Shown here in pieces: positions 61,670-64,000 of a DNA stretch of 64,000 bases. This stretch comes from JAFMJV01 sp963814315 (GTDB lineage: Bacteria > Chloroflexota > Limnocylindria > Limnocylindrales > CSP1-4), in assembly GCA_963814315.1 (NCBI GenBank), contig CAWFCG010000003.1, positions 62,001 through 126,000 of the forward strand, given 5' to 3'. Made by a program: the position numbers and the translations under genes. A model generated the notes under the pieces. That model saw only the letters and a list, made by a program, of their open reading frames with translations. It did not search any database and had not been told where the DNA came from. The number at the start of each line of letters is the position of its first letter. The stretch's first letter is position 1.

Positions 61670-61680
<11 letters not shown>
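59680..61680 (+). CDS. dnaG: DNA primase
   Basis: 666 residues, TTG start with GAGAAGGGG upstream. The N-terminal CHC2 zinc domain reads CPFHGEKTPSF and WHCFGCGRGGD. The TOPRIM core has the catalytic Glu in VLVEGNTDALMAHQAGF and the acidic pair in ALAYDVDAAGQGAAA. A C-terminal helical domain (residues 450-640), which should bind the helicase, follows. The last 25 residues are a repeat of NQAD/NQAN units, encoded by imperfect 18-bp DNA repeats (61597-61655). The end overlaps rpoD. Confidence 0.96.
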
Positions 61681-63535
<1,855 letters not shown>

Positions 63536-63696
63536 CGCCCGGGGGCGTTTGCCGCTTGCCGAGGGTCGCTCGGCTGGGGCCGCCCTCGCGCCGTCGCCGG
63601 CCCCGGCAGCCCAGGAGGGTAGGGAACAGGGCCTGGGTGGCTTCACCCCGTCGAGCGCCGGCACCTGGACCCACGATAGCCCTCCGCGGCCGCCGC

Positions 63697-63972
63697 TCAG
63701 AGCAATACCATGGCATTTCCGCCGGGGTCCTGCGACACGGCCAGCCGCTCGAGGGCGTGCCTGCTGCTGACGGGGAAGTCGGCCAGGAAGCCAGCACCCA
63801 CGGCCCGCAGGAAGGCACGGTTGTGCCGGGTGTCCGCGAGCAGGAGGATCAGCCGATCGACACCCCCGTCGCGCTGCTTCTGGGTCAGGCGCCGCTGCAA
63901 TTCCTGCGCATCGCGCGCTCGGGTCTCAGCGTCGACGCCGATCCTGAGATGGTGAAGTGAGCCCGACCGCAT
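63697..63972 (-). CDS. C-terminal domain of a regulator-like protein, possibly partial
   Basis: 91 residues beginning MRSGSLHHLRIGVDAETRARD. Segments RDAQELQRRLTQKQRDGGVDRLILLLADTRHN and the ending SQDPGGNAMVLL resemble the C-terminal domain that follows an N-terminal HTH in a group of actinobacterial/Chloroflexota proteins. An in-frame stop (63984-63982) lies just upstream of the ATG, so any HTH domain would be in another frame or absent. Either this is a stand-alone domain or the gene is broken; its 5' side is cut by the window edge. Confidence 0.55.
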   Translation of the reverse strand: MRSGSLHHLRIGVDAETRARDAQELQRRLTQKQRDGGVDRLILLLADTRHNRAFLRAVGAGFLADFPVSSRHALERLAVSQDPGGNAMVLL

Positions 63973-64000
63973 GGCTGGGGCTTACTTGACCCTCATGCGG

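Overview
The window is G+C-rich, densely coded chromosomal DNA (about 65% G+C by eye) with no rRNA, tRNA, CRISPR array, insertion sequence or prophage that I can find. The gene content suggests a monoderm, high-GC bacterium, most likely Chloroflexota (Limnocylindria-like); a deep actinobacterial lineage is the main alternative. This is an inference from gene content and order: an RND pump without adaptor or outer-membrane partner, LytR-CpsA-Psr proteins, a CdaA-YbbR-GlmM-GlmS block, a dimeric-type GlyRS, and many apparently leaderless promoters. I could not run a phylogeny.

Layout. 1-5.9 kb: end of the ribosomal super-operon (map, infA, rpmJ, rpsM, rpsK, rpsD, rpoA, rplQ, truA, rplM, rpsI). 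6.0-17.9 kb: a tightly overlapping cell-envelope run (TPR protein, cdaA, ybbR, glmM, glmS, acpS, nnrD, alr), then a small unknown protein and a pair made of a MutL/GlmL-like ASKHA protein and a barrel-sandwich/KOW-like protein. 17.9-22.9 kb: t6A and translation/isoprenoid housekeeping (tsaE, tsaB, rimI, tsaD, rsmA, ispE, ridA). 22.9-26.2 kb: a 0.5-kb intergenic region rich in palindromes, then glmU (with a coupled 15-codon upstream ORF) and a CNNM/CorC-type membrane protein. 26.3-31.4 kb: TMEM175-like channel, polyprenyl synthase, recO, an unknown secreted protein, glyS.

31.4-37.7 kb: a minus-strand redox cluster (NfnB-like, NfnA-like, ferredoxin-NADP reductase-like) divergent from ppdK, which is interrupted by an apparent +1 frameshift in a C run at 37113-37116. 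38.3-42.1 kb: marR plus an RND pump. 42.1-46.0 kb: DUF2277, an LCP lipoprotein, a two-TM protein, a CAP-domain secreted protein. 46.0-53.0 kb: lactonase-like amidohydrolase and FGGY kinase, then a complete Aap-type polar amino-acid ABC importer with a strong terminator between the binding protein and the permeases. 53.0-58.4 kb: nucleosidase, MBL hydrolase, secreted repeat protein, large LCP protein. 58.5-59.4 kb: an apparent protease pro-domain remnant. 59.7-63.5 kb: dnaG-rpoD behind an unusual promoter with repeated TTGTCAA boxes and a perfect 21-bp palindrome; the sigma factor carries an unusual insertion of roughly 75 residues in region 3. The right edge holds the C-terminal part of a regulator-like protein.

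The most interesting signals are the sigma-factor insertion, the MutL-like/KOW-like pair, the palindrome array at 23 kb with a 13-mer shared with the marR promoter, the dnaG-rpoD control region, and a dispersed hairpin repeat family at 27.1 and 53.2 kb with compensatory stem changes.
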